This document shows, in pieces, positions 1-32,478 of a stretch of DNA of 64,000 nt. The stretch comes from Chiridota heheva (taxonomy: Eukaryota > Echinodermata > Holothuroidea > Apodida > Chiridotidae): assembly GCA_020152595.1 (NCBI GenBank), contig JAIGNY010004474.1:79501-143500 (forward strand). The letters run 5' to 3'. The position numbers and the translations under genes were made by a program. Each line of letters opens with the position of its first letter. Within the stretch, counting starts at the first letter, position 1. Below the pieces are notes generated by a model. It saw only the letters and a list, made by a program, of their open reading frames with translations. It was not told where the DNA came from and did no database searches.

Positions 1-871
1 TCTCGAAAAAAATGGCCGCTATCTTTGCGACTCATGCAGAATTTCAGCTCTGTTAAAACCTTTTTCTGTTTGTTTATTATGCAATATTTTTTCTTTCTTG
101 CAAAATTTATTTGACTCATCAGGTAATATTTACATGTAAATGTACTGATTGTCACGATTCAAGTGTTTCTTGGTCGATTTAACAGCTTGTAAAACGGGCC
201 TTGATTGCGGGAATTAAAGCCTTATTAATTATGGCCTAACGTTAGGCCTATTGTTAGTTTTACTGTTTACTGCTGCACATTCGCGGTGCATTTTACAAGT
301 TAGTCTACTTAGATTTCGGCGAAATCAAAGTGCATAATATCCCCATTCATTGGTGATTCGCACATTTAAAAAGGATTATGCTAATCGGGTTTACAGTTTG
401 TAAAAAGTCATTGATTGGAATTTTGTCAGCCGAATGTGTGTGTGATTTGAATCATGAATATTGATTTTCAACGGCAAGACACTATGATGTATGAAAAATG
501 ATTACTTGCAATGAAGTATTTAGTAAACGTTTACAAGATTTGCGAGCGTGTAGCGTGTACACGCTAAACGGTCACAGCTCTAGTGAGTAGTCCATTTTGT
601 AGGATAAGGGTAAGCAACCCCAAGAGCATTTACATACCAGCTTGATTTCAGGCAGAAGAATAAGAGCTTAGAATTTTATCATTTCAGTTTAAATATTTAG
701 TTTTCAGATTAAAGGGCCTGTACCTTATTTTATTTCTGGCAGTGAGGACTTTCCCACTGGATGTCCTATTTTGTCAAACTTGTAAAAAAGACAGACATCA
801 ACAAATGGAAGTTTCTCTTTACTGCTGCTGTTCTACTTATGGTATAATTATAAGTGATTTGGTGCATCTAT

Positions 872-1150
872 TCTATCAAGAGGTTTAGTGGTTAAGGAGT
901 CATGCTTGTATGCTAAAGGTACCGGGTTCGATTCCCGTCATGAGTGCTGCATTGTGTCCTTAAGCAAGACACGGACACTTTTCACTACTTGCTCCAGTCC
1001 ACTCAGCTGTAAAAAGAGTACCAGCACTGCTGGGGAGTTAATCTGCGATGGACTGCATCCTGTTCAGGGGTAGTCATGTTCTCTCATCTACTTCCACCTT
1101 GGAAACGGGAAAAGCACTGGCCTTATTGTCCTCATGGCTTGGGATGACTT
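872..1150 (+). mobile_element. tRNA-derived SINE, copy 1
   Basis: A tRNA-like head carries a box A-like stretch (TTTAGTGGTTAAGG, near 884-897) and a box B matching GGTTCGATTCC at 925-935. A body follows with CATTGTGTCCTTAAGCAAG and a GTACCAGCACTGCTGGG segment. The same head and body recur at 24551-24800, so this is a family and not a solitary tRNA relic. RNA polymerase III transcription is inferred from the boxes only. Confidence 0.8.
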
Positions 1151-2199
1151 TTAACTACTGTAATGCGGATCTTCCATGCCACCTCATGCTAAAGGGTAAA
1201 CATGTTGCTTTAAACCTGGGGAATGCAATGTCTGGGTAGTGCTTATTTGGGCCAGACCACCTCTGAGAAAAGCGGGGGCAGTGGGGCATGTATGAAATGC
1301 CTCTCCTTTTACATCACAAGGAACAGAATAAAGCTATAATTCTCGTGATCCACAAACAAACAGGGTACCATTGACCAAAAGAAGGCATTGCCATGGTATT
1401 CTACTGCATGAAGTTGGAGGCACTTCAATTTAGTGGAGTTAATACAGTGTAAGTGTATTCTTATCTTGCTGTACACAACATGTCAAGAAGTTAAAGCAGG
1501 TCTCAAAATAAAAAAATTCTTTAATTAAATGTACAGTTGGGCGGAGGTGATGATGGGCAGGTTGGAAGAATTTGAAGGCAGGGTGGAGCACCTGATAAAT
1601 GCCTGTGTAAATTCTAAGCAATTTGTTCGACTTTCTGGAGAAATAGTGACAAGATACACCATGTAGTCGAGACTTTACAACAAAAACAAACAACTTGATT
1701 CTCTCACAATTTTTTTTTTCTCCATTGCCTTACATGTACAAGTCACTGTGTCCAGAAATACAATTTGAAATCATCCCAGGATTACATTTTGATAGTCTGT
1801 GGCATGAGGTTTTGTCATTTAAACCTCAAGATTGATTGTTACTGGCAGGAAATTCTTTTCTGTGTGCAGCTGGAGATTCAGAATGCACTTCTGTAATGGA
1901 AGCAGTAGGAGGTCATTAATCTGTCCTTGGTGTCTAGTTCATGCTGCAGTTATCCTGCTCTGTTAATGAGGTCATTAAGTGGTGACCTTTTGGGTGAGGA
2001 CAAGGTTGCATTTAAGGGAGTAGAATGTTTTTGGTATAAAAGTGACAGGATTATTTCAGTCCACACAGACATGTTCATCGGGTACAGATGAAGGGCAAAA
2101 AGGGACTAAAGCTGAGATCTTTAGTGTGGAAACACATCTTTTAAATAATTATGTAAATCACTCCCCTTCTTTATAGTGTAATTAACTTTTCTGGGTTAG

Positions 2200-2595
2200 A
2201 TGATTGACGGCTTGATTTAACCAATCACCACACGAATTTGCCTAGCAACAAAATCTGCATAACTAAGTGGAGCAAAACTCACCTGGTACTGGAACAGTAC
2301 ATCAAACTAATGGCGCGCGCTTAAGCAGTCAATGCAATATACTGCACAAAACAAATTTCTGCACACACATACTGATTGATGACAAGATGGCGAACAAAAA
2401 TTGCACCTACAGGTCCGCTACAGGCTTTGTAAATCCGATTCCCATTATGGTTAGCAAACATAGTGTTGTTTATTCCTTTTGCTAAAAACTCATAAAGATC
2501 CGGAGAAGTGTCATAAATGGATCAAAACTTGTGGTGGATTTGAGGTTTGTTTGACCCTCCTAGTTACCGCGTTGCTATTGCGGTCGTGGCCTTTT
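2200..2595 (+). repeat. Dispersed repeat family A, copy 1 (about 400 bp)
   Basis: Shares ordered blocks with 17215-17655: ACCAATCACCACACGAATTT, GCCTAGCAACAAAATC, ATATACTGCACAAAACAA, ACAGGCTTTGTAAATC and CTAGTTACC.CGTTGCTAT. Both copies lie in GAPDH introns in the same orientation. No coding capacity; probably a non-autonomous mobile element of unknown class. Confidence 0.75.
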
Positions 2596-3513
2596 TTCTA
2601 ACTCAGTGAGGTTAATTACCTCTGCCAGCTTATGTTTTTGTCTGCATTTGCCTGTTTGCCATCACCACATCTAAAGAACTGATGATTGGATTTTGATCAA
2701 AATTGGTGAATGGTTTTGTAACTGACTAAGACCGATATGATTACAATTTGGGACATTATAGAACAAGTGAAGGGCAGAAATGGAGAGGTGGGGATGTTTA
2801 GGATGAGGTCTGTCAAGACTTAGTTGAAGCTTTCCAATGGAATGTGGAGAACAATGAATTCATAACATGAAAACTAAAAAGATATACACACAATCAATTT
2901 TTTGGACTCAAAGAAACTTAAATCAAGTGGTCTCTGGAATCAAAAGAACATTAAGCAATTGATTTCTGCCACGAGTGGAAAATGATGGGAATGTAAATCT
3001 TACAGTAGCCTGAATAAAACTGATAATAATGATATAGTCTTGGATGGAATCAGTCAGCAGATAATCCCCTTTGTGTACAGAATTCAAATAATCAATGCAG
3101 ATCAAATCTTGGCGGGTCAGGACTTCTGAGGTAAATTGTATTGGATTCAAAAATTATTCTAGACATATTGGAATTGCAACGGAGGCGGGGGTATGCATGC
3201 ACTCCACAGAGTGCTAAGATTCTAGTTGTTAATGTATTTATCGAAAAGCATTTTTAAATTGATATTTTACTAATTCTTGAAAAGAGGAATCGCAGTGACC
3301 TACATGTAGCTTCATACTGCATTTTACTTATCTGTTCACATACAGTATTCTGTGGAAGTAAGCCACAAAATCTGGAACCAAAAATGAAAATGCTTAAGAC
3401 TAATTGAAAAGAGTCATTTCTAGTGAGAGTTTTAAATGAATGGAGACAATTCATTTTTGCTGTTTGTGTGAAAAGCATTGATGATATCAGCGACACTTCA
3501 GCAAGTGTAGTGC

Positions 3514-5430
3514 AAGCACAGTATGTTTGCTTATCTGCGTTCCATACCATTCCTAAGAGGTAGATCTGAAGCACAGTATGTTTGCTTATTTGCGTTTCAT
3601 ACCATTCCTAAGAGATAGATGTGAAGCACAGTATGTTTGCTTATCTGCGTTTTATACCATTCCTAAGAGATAGATCTGAAGCACAGTATGTTTGCTAATC
3701 TGCGTTTCACACCATTCCTAAGAGATAGATGTGCAGCACAGTATGTTTGCTTATCTGCGTTTAATACCATTCCTAAGAGATAGATCTGAAGCACAGTATG
3801 TTTGCTTATCTGCATTCCATACCATTCCTAAGAGATAGATGTGAAGCACAGTATGTTTGCTTATCTGCATTCCATACCATTCCTAAGAGATAGATGTGAA
3901 GCACAGTATGTTTGCTTATCTGCATTCAATGCCATTCCTAAGAGATAGATGTGAAGCACAGTGTGTTTGCTTATCTGCATTCCATACCATTCCTAAGAGA
4001 TAGGTGTGAAGCACAGTATGTTTGCTTATCTGCGTTCCATACCATTCCTAAGAGATAGATCTGAAGCACAATATGTTTGCTTATCTGCGTTCCATACCAT
4101 TCCTGAGAGATAGATGTGAAGCACAGTATGTTTGCTTATTTGCATTCCATACCATTCCTAAGAGATAGATCTGAAGCACAGTATGTTTGCTTATCTGCGT
4201 TCCATACCATTTCTGAGAGATAGATGTGAAGCACAGTATGTTTGCTTATCTGCGTGCCGTACCATTCCTAAGATATAGATCTGAAGCACAGTATGTTTGC
4301 TTATCTGCGTTCCATACCATTCCTAAGAGATAGATCTGAAGCACAGTATGTTTGCTTATCTGCGTTCCATACCATTCCTAAGAGATGTGAAGCACAGTAT
4401 GTTTGCTTATCTGCGTTTTATACCATTCTTAAGAGATAGATCTGAAGCACAGTATGTTTGCTTATCTGCGTTCCATACCATTCCTAAGAGATACGATGTG
4501 AAGCACAGTATGTTTGCTTATCTGCGTTTTATACCATTCCTAAGAGATAGGTCTGAAGCACAGTATGTTTGCTTATCTGCGTTCCATACCATTCCTAAGA
4601 GATAGATCTAAAGCACAGTATGTTTGCTTATTTGCGTTCCATAACATTCCTAAGAGATAGATGTGAAGCACAGTATGTTTGCTTATCTGCGTTTTATACC
4701 ATTCTTAAGAGATAGATCTGAAGCACAGTATGTTTGCTTATCTTCGTCCATACCATTCCTAAGAGATAGATCTGAAGCACAGTATGTTTGCTTATCTGCG
4801 TTCCATACCATTCCTAAGAGATAGATCTAAAGCACAGTATGTTTGCTTATCTGCGTTCCATAACATTCCTAAGAGATAGATGTGAAGCACAGTATGTTTG
4901 CTTATCTATGTTTTTACCATTCTTAAGAGATAGATCTGAAGCACAGTATGTTTGCTTATCTTCGTCCATACCATTCCTAAGAGATAGATCTGAAGCACAG
5001 TATGTTTGCTTATCTGCGTTCCATACCATTCCTAAGAGATAGATGTGAAGCACAGTATGTTTGCTTATCTGCATTCCATACCATTCCTAAGAGATAGATC
5101 TGAAGCACAGTATGTTTGCTTATCTGCATTCCATACCATTCCTAAGAGATAGATGTGAAGCACAGTATGTTTGCTTATCTGCATTCCATACCATTCCTAA
5201 GAGATAATGTAGATGTGAAGCACAGTATGTTTGCTTATCTGGGTTCCATACCATTCCTGAGAGATAGATCTGAAGCACAGTATGTTTGCTTATCTGCATT
5301 CCATACCATTCCTAAGAGATAGATGTGAAGCACAGTGTGTTTACTTATCTGCGTTTCATACCATTCGTAAGAGATAGATCTAAAGCACAGTATGTTTGCT
5401 TATTTGCGGTCCATACCGTCTCTAAGAGAT
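3514..5430 (+). repeat. 55 bp minisatellite, about 35 copies
   Basis: Successive GCACAGTATG anchors at 3516, 3571, 3626 and 3681 are exactly 55 bases apart. Each unit reads roughly GAAGCACAGTATGTTTGC, TTATCTGCGTTCCATACC, ATTCCTAAGAGATAGATCT. The last positions toggle between GATCT and GATGT. A four-unit block near 4605 recurs near 4824. Short reading frames here are repeat artefacts. Confidence 0.97.
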
Positions 5431-6638
5431 TCTGGTACAACTGTATTTAGTGTTGACCATTTTGTCTAAAAAGCAGATATTGCAGGCTCAAATATCTTTT
5501 GTAGCTTATCAGGTGGATTAAGGAACCAAACAGTAGTTAGCAGATTGGTCCAAGACGGAATTGTCAGTTAAACTGCCTTTTTGACAGTAATAAACCTCGG
5601 TCGTTAAATCTCAGTCCACAAAGTACTGCAAATGATTGCAGACGACAGTATTGTAGTGCTGTCAACGATTAGCAATTTATCACTAAGTGCTCGGAACTCT
5701 TCAAAAACATTTATTAAACTTTTAAACGATTAATCGCGAAAATACTATATGGGTGGCCTAGTGTACAGTAACAATTAGCACCACTGAAAAAGATCGTAAA
5801 ATATTTAAAAAATCACCTAAAAGATTTGAAGTACTGTATAAACTGAAAACAAACCCCTCTATGTTTAAAATGCATTAAAAAGGCATTAAAAATCAAGCAA
5901 ATTCTTTCATTTTCTTGATTATTGATCGTTAAGATCTTTCCACGGCGTGTTCATGGCCAGAACTAATTTCAACTTGTTAAATTCAAAATTGTTAGTGCAC
6001 TTTAAGAGCTAAAAATTGATTTCCAGCAGGAAATTGCCATTTTACAGGCCTTAGCCAATACTGTACCAGGGTACGGTTGATGTACACAAATTATTTGTGA
6101 CAGCAGACGGAACATCAGACTGCCAGAAATCGAAGTAGTTTTATCAGCCCAATGGGTAATTATAAGACATTAAATTTGCATTGTTGAAAATTGTCTATTA
6201 AAAGCTTAAGGAGCTTCACACCCCCTTATTTCATAATTCAAGTTGAATGCACCTATCATTTGTTAAACCTGTATACTGTATGTTAAACATCAGTAACAGT
6301 ATACATGAAAGTAAACTATAAATACATTTTAAACCCTGTACGGAGTTGGACAAAATCTATGGTTCTAGCGGCTGTAACCGCGGGAAAACGGGAGTTAGCG
6401 GGAAGAAACATTTTATTCATATAAAAAATATTAAAAAACATGGAAAGAAAACAAACCCAACGAATTTAATATTTACAAACTTCCAAGTTATTTTGTTAAT
6501 TTAAAAAATGGAAGTAGAAAAAGAGTCCAATAAGTTAAAAAAAAAAATGATTTTTTGCAGGAGATTTGGGACACATTCAGCTGGAACAGCAGGAAATTTG
6601 ATGATTAATTCCAAATCCAACCCTGTATACCTAATTGA

Positions 6639-26556
<19,918 letters not shown>

Positions 26557-27600
26557 CAGAACCGTACAGAATAACTTTATTTCAACAAACAGGGATATTT
26601 ATTTGTCTGAGTGTCCTTTACTTCCATGTTCCCTTTCTGCCCGCTCTGATTCATATTAGAACGAAAGTAACAGTGTTTTTGTGAACGAAAAGTCAAACTT
26701 ATTGCTTTTTATTGAGATAGTAATTTCTTGCTATATATATTTCTTGCTATCAGTTTTTCTTGCCGTTTCTTACCCTGGGAGATTGCAGTGTTTCAAACTT
26801 TGTAGTTCAAAAACAGAAAAGTTCCATATTTTTTTTTTTTTTTAAACATTTAGCGTCTGTCCATTATACTATTTTTTTGGAGCATATTTCTGGTTAATTG
26901 CAAAAGTTTTCTGCGTGCTTAGATGTTGATAAGCACTGTTAGTCTACAACTCTATGAGTGTGTGCCAATTTGGTCATGTTTGTCTTTTTGTGCAGTTGTT
27001 TCTTTAATTTCAAATGTGACATCAGTGGTACAAGAATTGATATTAGTGAAAGAATTTTATCAAGATATTTATCTAAAATTTCCATTATGGTTTATTTGCT
27101 GTCTAAAACCAACGCATCTAAATAGATTATCTGAATGGTATCTTGAAGACAGGTATTTATGATTTTCTAGCATGTGGGTAAATTGCAGCCTATGCTACCA
27201 ATCCAATTCTCTCAATAATTTTGATAAGACAATAGGAAGAGGATAATTTATTTTGAGAATTGTTCATTTGACGTTCATATGTTTTTGCGCCGTGTTGTTG
27301 TGGAGATCAGGTACTAACCATACCATGCAGTAAGTCAGTACGTCGTCCATACAGCAGCTATTTTCTTTTCTTTTTTAACAGAAACTTTTCCTTTTAGGCA
27401 AAAATTAAGCCAAATCAGAATCTGTCCCACCAAGTATGGGGTTACTTACATGATAAAAATTGCAATAAGTTTGAACATGGTGTTTACATAGTTATTTGCC
27501 TGTTGTGCATAGCATAGCCAGTCAAATTATATCACGATCTGATTGTCCGAGGTGATTACATGTATTAGATATCAAATAAATTGACAAACCAGAAAATCCA
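26557..27600 (+). other. Probable GAPDH 3' untranslated region
   Basis: AT-rich sequence after the GAPDH stop with no convincing coding capacity. The first canonical AATAAA I see downstream is at 27575-27580, giving a 3'UTR of about 1 kb. The exact cleavage site is inferred. Confidence 0.5.
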
Positions 27601-27847
27601 TGTTGGGTTTATTTTGTGTATTTTCTTCCTTAATGATGAAATCAAAATCTATTTTGTTAGCAGTTTGAGATTGACATTGATTGATAGCACATTGGCCACC
27701 AAGGTTTAGACTCTGATCTGAGGTACAAACTTTCACTTCAGTCTGAGAATTGAAGGTAGCACACAACAACTTATTTGCTCCATTGAAACCTATGATGAAA
27801 GCATCAAGTCTTTTTCATACCAGAATGGATAGATTTGGGAAAATTTG

Positions 27848-28130
27848 TTGGGGATAGGTCTCTCACGACTGAGATGCTGGAAGTTGCAGGCTCGAGTCTC
27901 ACGAGATACAGGTAGGAGATTTTTCCAGAGCTATGCAGACAGATACTCCAGGCATCGAAGGCAGCAGTATGTCCTCTACGGTACACACCCCTCCTCATCT
28001 GGCAGTTGGGAGAAGTGGACCAATGGTTGGATGGCACTCACCATTCATTGGATGAGGACGTTAAATGGTGGTCCAGACGGTATGGAAGTCACCCCTATCT
28101 GGTTTTTTGAAAACTGCTCGAAAAGAGAAG
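27848..28130 (+). mobile_element. Second tRNA-type SINE family (single copy)
   Basis: A box B-like GGCTCGAGTCTC at 27889-27900 follows a possible box A (GGTCTCTCACGACTGAGATG). The body contains CACCCCTCCTCATCTGG and ATGAGGACGTTAAATGGTGG, a type of segment I recall from other SINE cores. There is one copy in this window, so family status is inferred. Confidence 0.55.
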
Positions 28131-28194
28131 CGTGAAAATGTGGTGTTCATTTCACTTCCTGTCCCGGTCCAGTCAAATGACGCTGATCTCGAGC

Positions 28195-28310
28195 TGCTGC
28201 CTGGACAACATGGGTCAACCTAAGGTGTTGGTCCCCTGGACAACATGGGTCAACCTGAGGTGTTGGTCCCTGGACAACATGGGGGTCAAGCTGAGGTGTT
28301 GGTCCTTTTT
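28195..28310 (+). repeat. Three-copy 35 bp repeat GGACAACATGGGTCAACCT
   Basis: Three near-identical units starting near 28201, 28235 and 28270, each ending in AGGTGTTGGTCC. Confidence 0.92.
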
Positions 28311-29330
28311 GGGGGCTGACATCTAATACCCTGATCAAACACTAGTTTCACCTTTGTTGCATGATAGAATAGTTACAACAAAATTCTTTGTTTCTTGCCT
28401 ACGATAATTTACATGTCTTAAGCTTGGTTATTTATAAAATGGCAGCTGCTTAAAAACATTCATTCGCCCTCTTTGCATGGGGTTCTCATGAGGATTAATA
28501 CTTCTTCAGTCCCCTGCTACCTGAATAGGATCAATCTCTTCTTCCAACATGTCAGCAAAAATTCTGAAGCCGTTTTATTGGTGAGCATGCGAAGGAAAAT
28601 GCAAACCTATGTAATGGCGATTTTGTCCATCCGGCCATCCACAGTTTTTCCGTAGATTTCCTCAGGAATCTTAAGAGTATTTTGAGAATTCCTCAGAAAA
28701 TGTTAAAAGTTTTTTCCTTGGAGAAAGTGAAAAGTTCTTCAGATATCCTTATGGAAGGTTAGAAATTCCTCACAAAATGTTAACAGTTTTTCAGAGATAC
28801 TTAAGACAGGATTGAAGACTAGTTTCCTTAAAAAGTCTACAAAACATTTGATATTTCCTTAAAAGATAATTGTAAAATGATATAATTTTTCAATATTCTT
28901 TAGAGATCCTCATACGTCTCTCTCATAGCACTGGAGATTTAAAATACTTCAAATTCTTTAAAAATATTTGGGCACCAACGGTTGTATCAGGCATGATTAT
29001 TAAACTCTACCTTTATTATTGTGTTCATTTGCATAAGCTTCAGTATATGACCTGACCAGACTTTTTGATTTAGTATTCTTAGTCAAGGTAGTGTTACAGG
29101 ATGTGACTGCATATGGACATAGTAGGGAGGGATGCCATGTGGGACATGGATTGGGGCCATGGGGGACATATGATATATTATATGGGGGCTATGCGGGGCA
29201 TGTGATAGAATATATACCATGTGGTACAAACCAAGGGCTATATCAGACAATTATTTGACTCGATCTGTTTTTCTTATTCAGCAAGTCATTTTCATATAAG
29301 TTATCTGAACTGACACTTTCATACATAGCA
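28310..29330. other. Intergenic stretch, no gene seen
   Basis: AT-rich; degenerate phrases such as TTCCTCAGAAAATGTTAA recur around 28660-28800, and a GGGGCATGTGG-type stretch lies around 29120-29230. No coding exon recognised. Confidence 0.5.
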
Positions 29331-30050
29331 TCTTTTCAGCTGAGGCAAAGGTCATCCTCCTCGCCCTCAACTTTATTGAGTACTCTCCGCTCAGCCACTT
29401 TGGCATCTTCTCCAACTCCAAAGCTGTTCTTACTTCTTTACTCAATCTTAAATGGGATAACTTCACATTCCACCTCCTCATCCGGAAACTCCTTTCGCCC
29501 ACCCTCTGCAGGAAACGTATTCTTTTCTTCTGGATACCCAACCATGTTGGCATCCCTGGCAATGACAGGGCTGATGCAGCCGCTAAGCTTGTCCTCAACC
29601 TCCCCCTACACCATCTCCCAAAATCTTTTCTGACATCAAACCGCTTATCGTTTCCCTTGTTCGTGACCGCTGACAAACCTCATGGGACTTTCAAATTGAT
29701 AACAAACTCCATGTCATCCAGCCCACCATTCCGATCAAACTCACCATCAACAACCTCTCTCGTGTCGACAACGTTCATATTACCCGTCTTAGAATAGGTC
29801 ACACCCACCTCACTCACTCCCACCTCCTTATTGGCTCCCCCCAACCCCTTTGCAGCGATTGCCACTGCACCCTCACAATCCATCACGTTCTCCTTGCTTG
29901 CCCCCTGTACAACCTTCCCAGAGCTTCCCTCGCTCCCCACAACTCAATTGCCGTGTTCTTCCAGAAAAACCCTCCTCATAAAATTATCTCCTTCCTTCAT
30001 CATGCTTTCCTCTACAATCATATTTAGTCCTCCTCTCCCACCCCCTCTCT
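29330..30050 (+). pseudogene. I-clade-like LINE remnant: RNase H domain and C-terminal Cys motif
   Basis: From about 29337 a frame encodes EAKVILLALNF, IFSNSKAVLTSLL and FFWIPNHVGIPGNDRADAAAK, the pattern of the RNase H domain that follows reverse transcriptase in I-clade LINEs. The usual Asp of the IFSDSKA-type motif is Asn here. After a frameshift near 29635 another frame continues through an internal TGA into TRLRIGHTHLTHSHLL and a Cys-rich segment, LCSDCHCTLTIHHVLLACPL, like the C-terminal finger of such elements. It is truncated at both ends and broken. The antisense frames are shadows. Confidence 0.75.
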
Positions 30051-30059
30051 CTATTTTCC

Positions 30060-30280
30060 CCCATGATGTCAGGCCTTCCCTCTGGTACCAAAAGATATGC
30101 GGGGCGTCCTCGTGTCAGGTGGATGGATGGCCTGAAAAGTTGGAGTGGATTGTGTGCATCTGATCTGGCTACTGCAGGGTGGTCCAGAATTCTACTTCAA
30201 AAACTTCAGCCAAACACATCCTATTCAATGACCCTGAGGAGTGCGTCAACGAGCCGCTAGGCTTATGGCGATTGATTGAT
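30060..30280 (+). pseudogene. LINE ORF2 C-terminal fragment (GRPRVRWMDG)
   Basis: A frame reading GTKRYAGRPRVRWMDGLKSW resembles the GRPRxRWxDD tail of several LINE and endonuclease-type retrotransposon ORF2 proteins. It ends by 30260 and is followed by a short GATTGATTGATTG run, a plausible 3' microsatellite tail. It may belong to the same insertion as the RNase H remnant or be a separate one. Confidence 0.45.
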
Positions 30281-31417
30281 TGAAGTGAACAGATATTGTG
30301 CAGTGATGATTTTTGTTCTTTTTTAAAAGCAAGGAACTTTATGGCACAATCAAAAGATCAATACAAGAGTACATGCATTATTATGGTCTGACTGATTGAA
30401 ACACTTTATTTTGACTTCTGATTGCAAATATATTTTATTGGTTCTTTTATTATTAAACGTTTGAGAGGGAAACTTGTCAGATACAGTAAGTCTCTTGTGT
30501 ATCATATTATAAAAAATATTTAAAAAAATGATAATGAGGCAGAGTGTTTATATGCGTATCTAAAGTACGCGGCAAATGACTTTGGCACGAGTGGAATGGC
30601 CCGACATTAGGAGGGTCATTAGTGAGAACAAAGTTCTTAAATAATCCATTAAATACGCACATAATACGATGCCAAAACATTATAATTTAAAAAAATAATA
30701 TGTATGTATTAGACTGTTCAAAATGCACCAAAAACAAGAATAACAAACGAGAAAAATGTACATAAATTGTATCACTTTATTACACAAATACCTTTTTCGA
30801 AAATGGAATAAACCAAATAATCATGGTTGTGCGTTAACGGGATTTAACGCACGGGTCATGAAAATGCAAATAGGCCTACTCCATATAAATTATATGATAT
30901 ATTTCTTTTATTTCCGTTCCGTGTGAAGTTTCCTAAATCATTTGAAGTTCGTGTACACATTTTAAGTATGTGGGGCAGGCGTGGTGGGTGCACACGATCA
31001 GACTATGGCTTATATTGCATTAAAAACCCTTTAAGGATAATAGTAGATGCGTAAAATTAAGATTTTTTCCAGACTTTTGGGTGGAAAATGCGGAATACAT
31101 TAAAAAACTTGATAACTGCAGAATATTGTGAGCGTATTTAGGCTCATCATTTGAGGCAATTTGACCTGCTAACCTTTTCCTATTATTCGAATTTTTTGCG
31201 GTCTAATTTAAAAAAATTGGAAAATCCTGATTCGGAAGTTGGGAAATTGATCACTTTGTCACCAGGAAAAAAACGTAACTGTTTGAAATGTTGATAATTG
31301 TACAACATGTTTTTACTGTGTCTGCCATTGTCCTAATGTGTAATTTTTAAAATTCTGATACAACAGTTTTCAATGTTTCGGATTATGACCACAAAATTTC
31401 GACATTTCTAGAGAAGA
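30280..31417. other. Intergenic AT-rich stretch, nothing recognised
   Basis: No reading frame, repeat or RNA gene supported by eye. Confidence 0.5.
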
Positions 31418-31598
31418 TACACTTAAAAAAGGAATAGTCAATTTTGACCATGACATAATCAACTATGCGCTGATCCTACGTGTCCTAACTATTAGTAGTC
31501 ACATTTGAGTATATTATGGTCAAATTTTAACCATAGTTAAGATAGGTGCATAGTTGATCATGCCATACCAAATTTGACCTTTCCTATTTTAGAGTGTA
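31418..31598. mobile_element. 181 bp MITE with imperfect terminal inverted repeats
   Basis: The left end TACACTTAAAAAAGGAATAG and the complement of the right end TACACTCTAAAATAGGAAAG pair over about 50 bases, continuing through the complementary ATCAACTATGC and GCATAGTTGAT. TA at each outer border suits a Tc1/mariner-type TA target duplication. Non-coding. Confidence 0.8.
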
Positions 31599-31904
31599 GA
31601 TATAAACCCCTTTACCCCTTATACGTCACAGACTGGAACCATTAATGCTTGTCTATCAATCAAAGTTGTACTTTCATAAATCAGTGTCTTATGATATCGT
31701 CAAATAAACAGCATTTGACGTCAGTTTAACAAAATAATCTCTGTTCCTTCTTTTTTACTTTTGTGAACAGAGTTATTAAAGCTATATCTTCAAAAAAATA
31801 AAAAACGCAGTTCAAACAGAGAAGCTATTTTCATATTGTTAAGCGTGCTTAAGATCGGGGAATTTCTACTCCGCACACATGATTGCTTCGCCATCGTGAT
31901 TGAC

Positions 31905-32478
31905 CTGTGTGGAAGTAAATTTTGCCCTCCAGTAAATTTTGGCCCCCGGCCCTTATTTCCTAGGAAATTTGGGCTCTCAGACAATTAAGCGGTAGCCATC
32001 CAGTAAATTTGGTCCCCTCTCATAGTAAAAACGGTCCGCTAGGAAATTTGGGCCCGGCCCTTCTTACCTAGGAAATTTGGAGACAACAACTTTTCTCCCT
32101 TATCCAAGAAAAAACCCTTCTTCTCCCTTCACAGTAAATCTCACTGCCGTTTTGCGTAAAGCACGCTCTTTTTCTTTAGTGTATCCCGATTGGTACTGCC
32201 TAGATCGAAGAAAATATTGCTTTTTCACCGAAGTGCTTACTGAAAGCCAGTTTCTGTTCGTGGGCAAATTCTACGAGTACAACGGCACTGTTCCGTACAT
32301 AAATATTACTAACTTCGGTTTTAGCTTATCACTTCAGTACACAAAATTAATTGAAGGAACCGTACAGACACACCATTAAATTACCTAGTAAAATCAGTCC
32401 GGAGGGGACTAAATTCACTAGACATTCCTTGACTGGGGGGGGGGGCAAATTTACGGGGAATTTACTATCACACCGGAC
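31905..32478 (+). mobile_element. Family B non-autonomous element, plus-orientation copy
   Basis: Strongly similar to the reverse complement of about 40075-40657. The interior contains repeated CTAGGAAATTTGGGC and CAGTAAATTTTGG phrases and a roughly 100-codon frame (32077-32379) with the segment FLFVGKFYEYNG. Left end TGTGTGGAAGTAAATTTTGC and the complement of the right end (CCGGTGTGATAGTAAATT) are similar, suggesting terminal inverted repeats. Whether the frame is ever translated is unknown. Confidence 0.7.

Noticed and set aside
6130..6170. CCCAATGGGTAATT as the donor of the missing first GAPDH coding exon
   Set aside because: Reading upstream in the needed frame gives a stop codon and no KxGIN-type residues.
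32077..32379. 100-codon plus-strand frame as a host gene
   Set aside because: The same frame occurs in the inverted copy at 40 kb, so it belongs to a repeat element rather than a unique gene.
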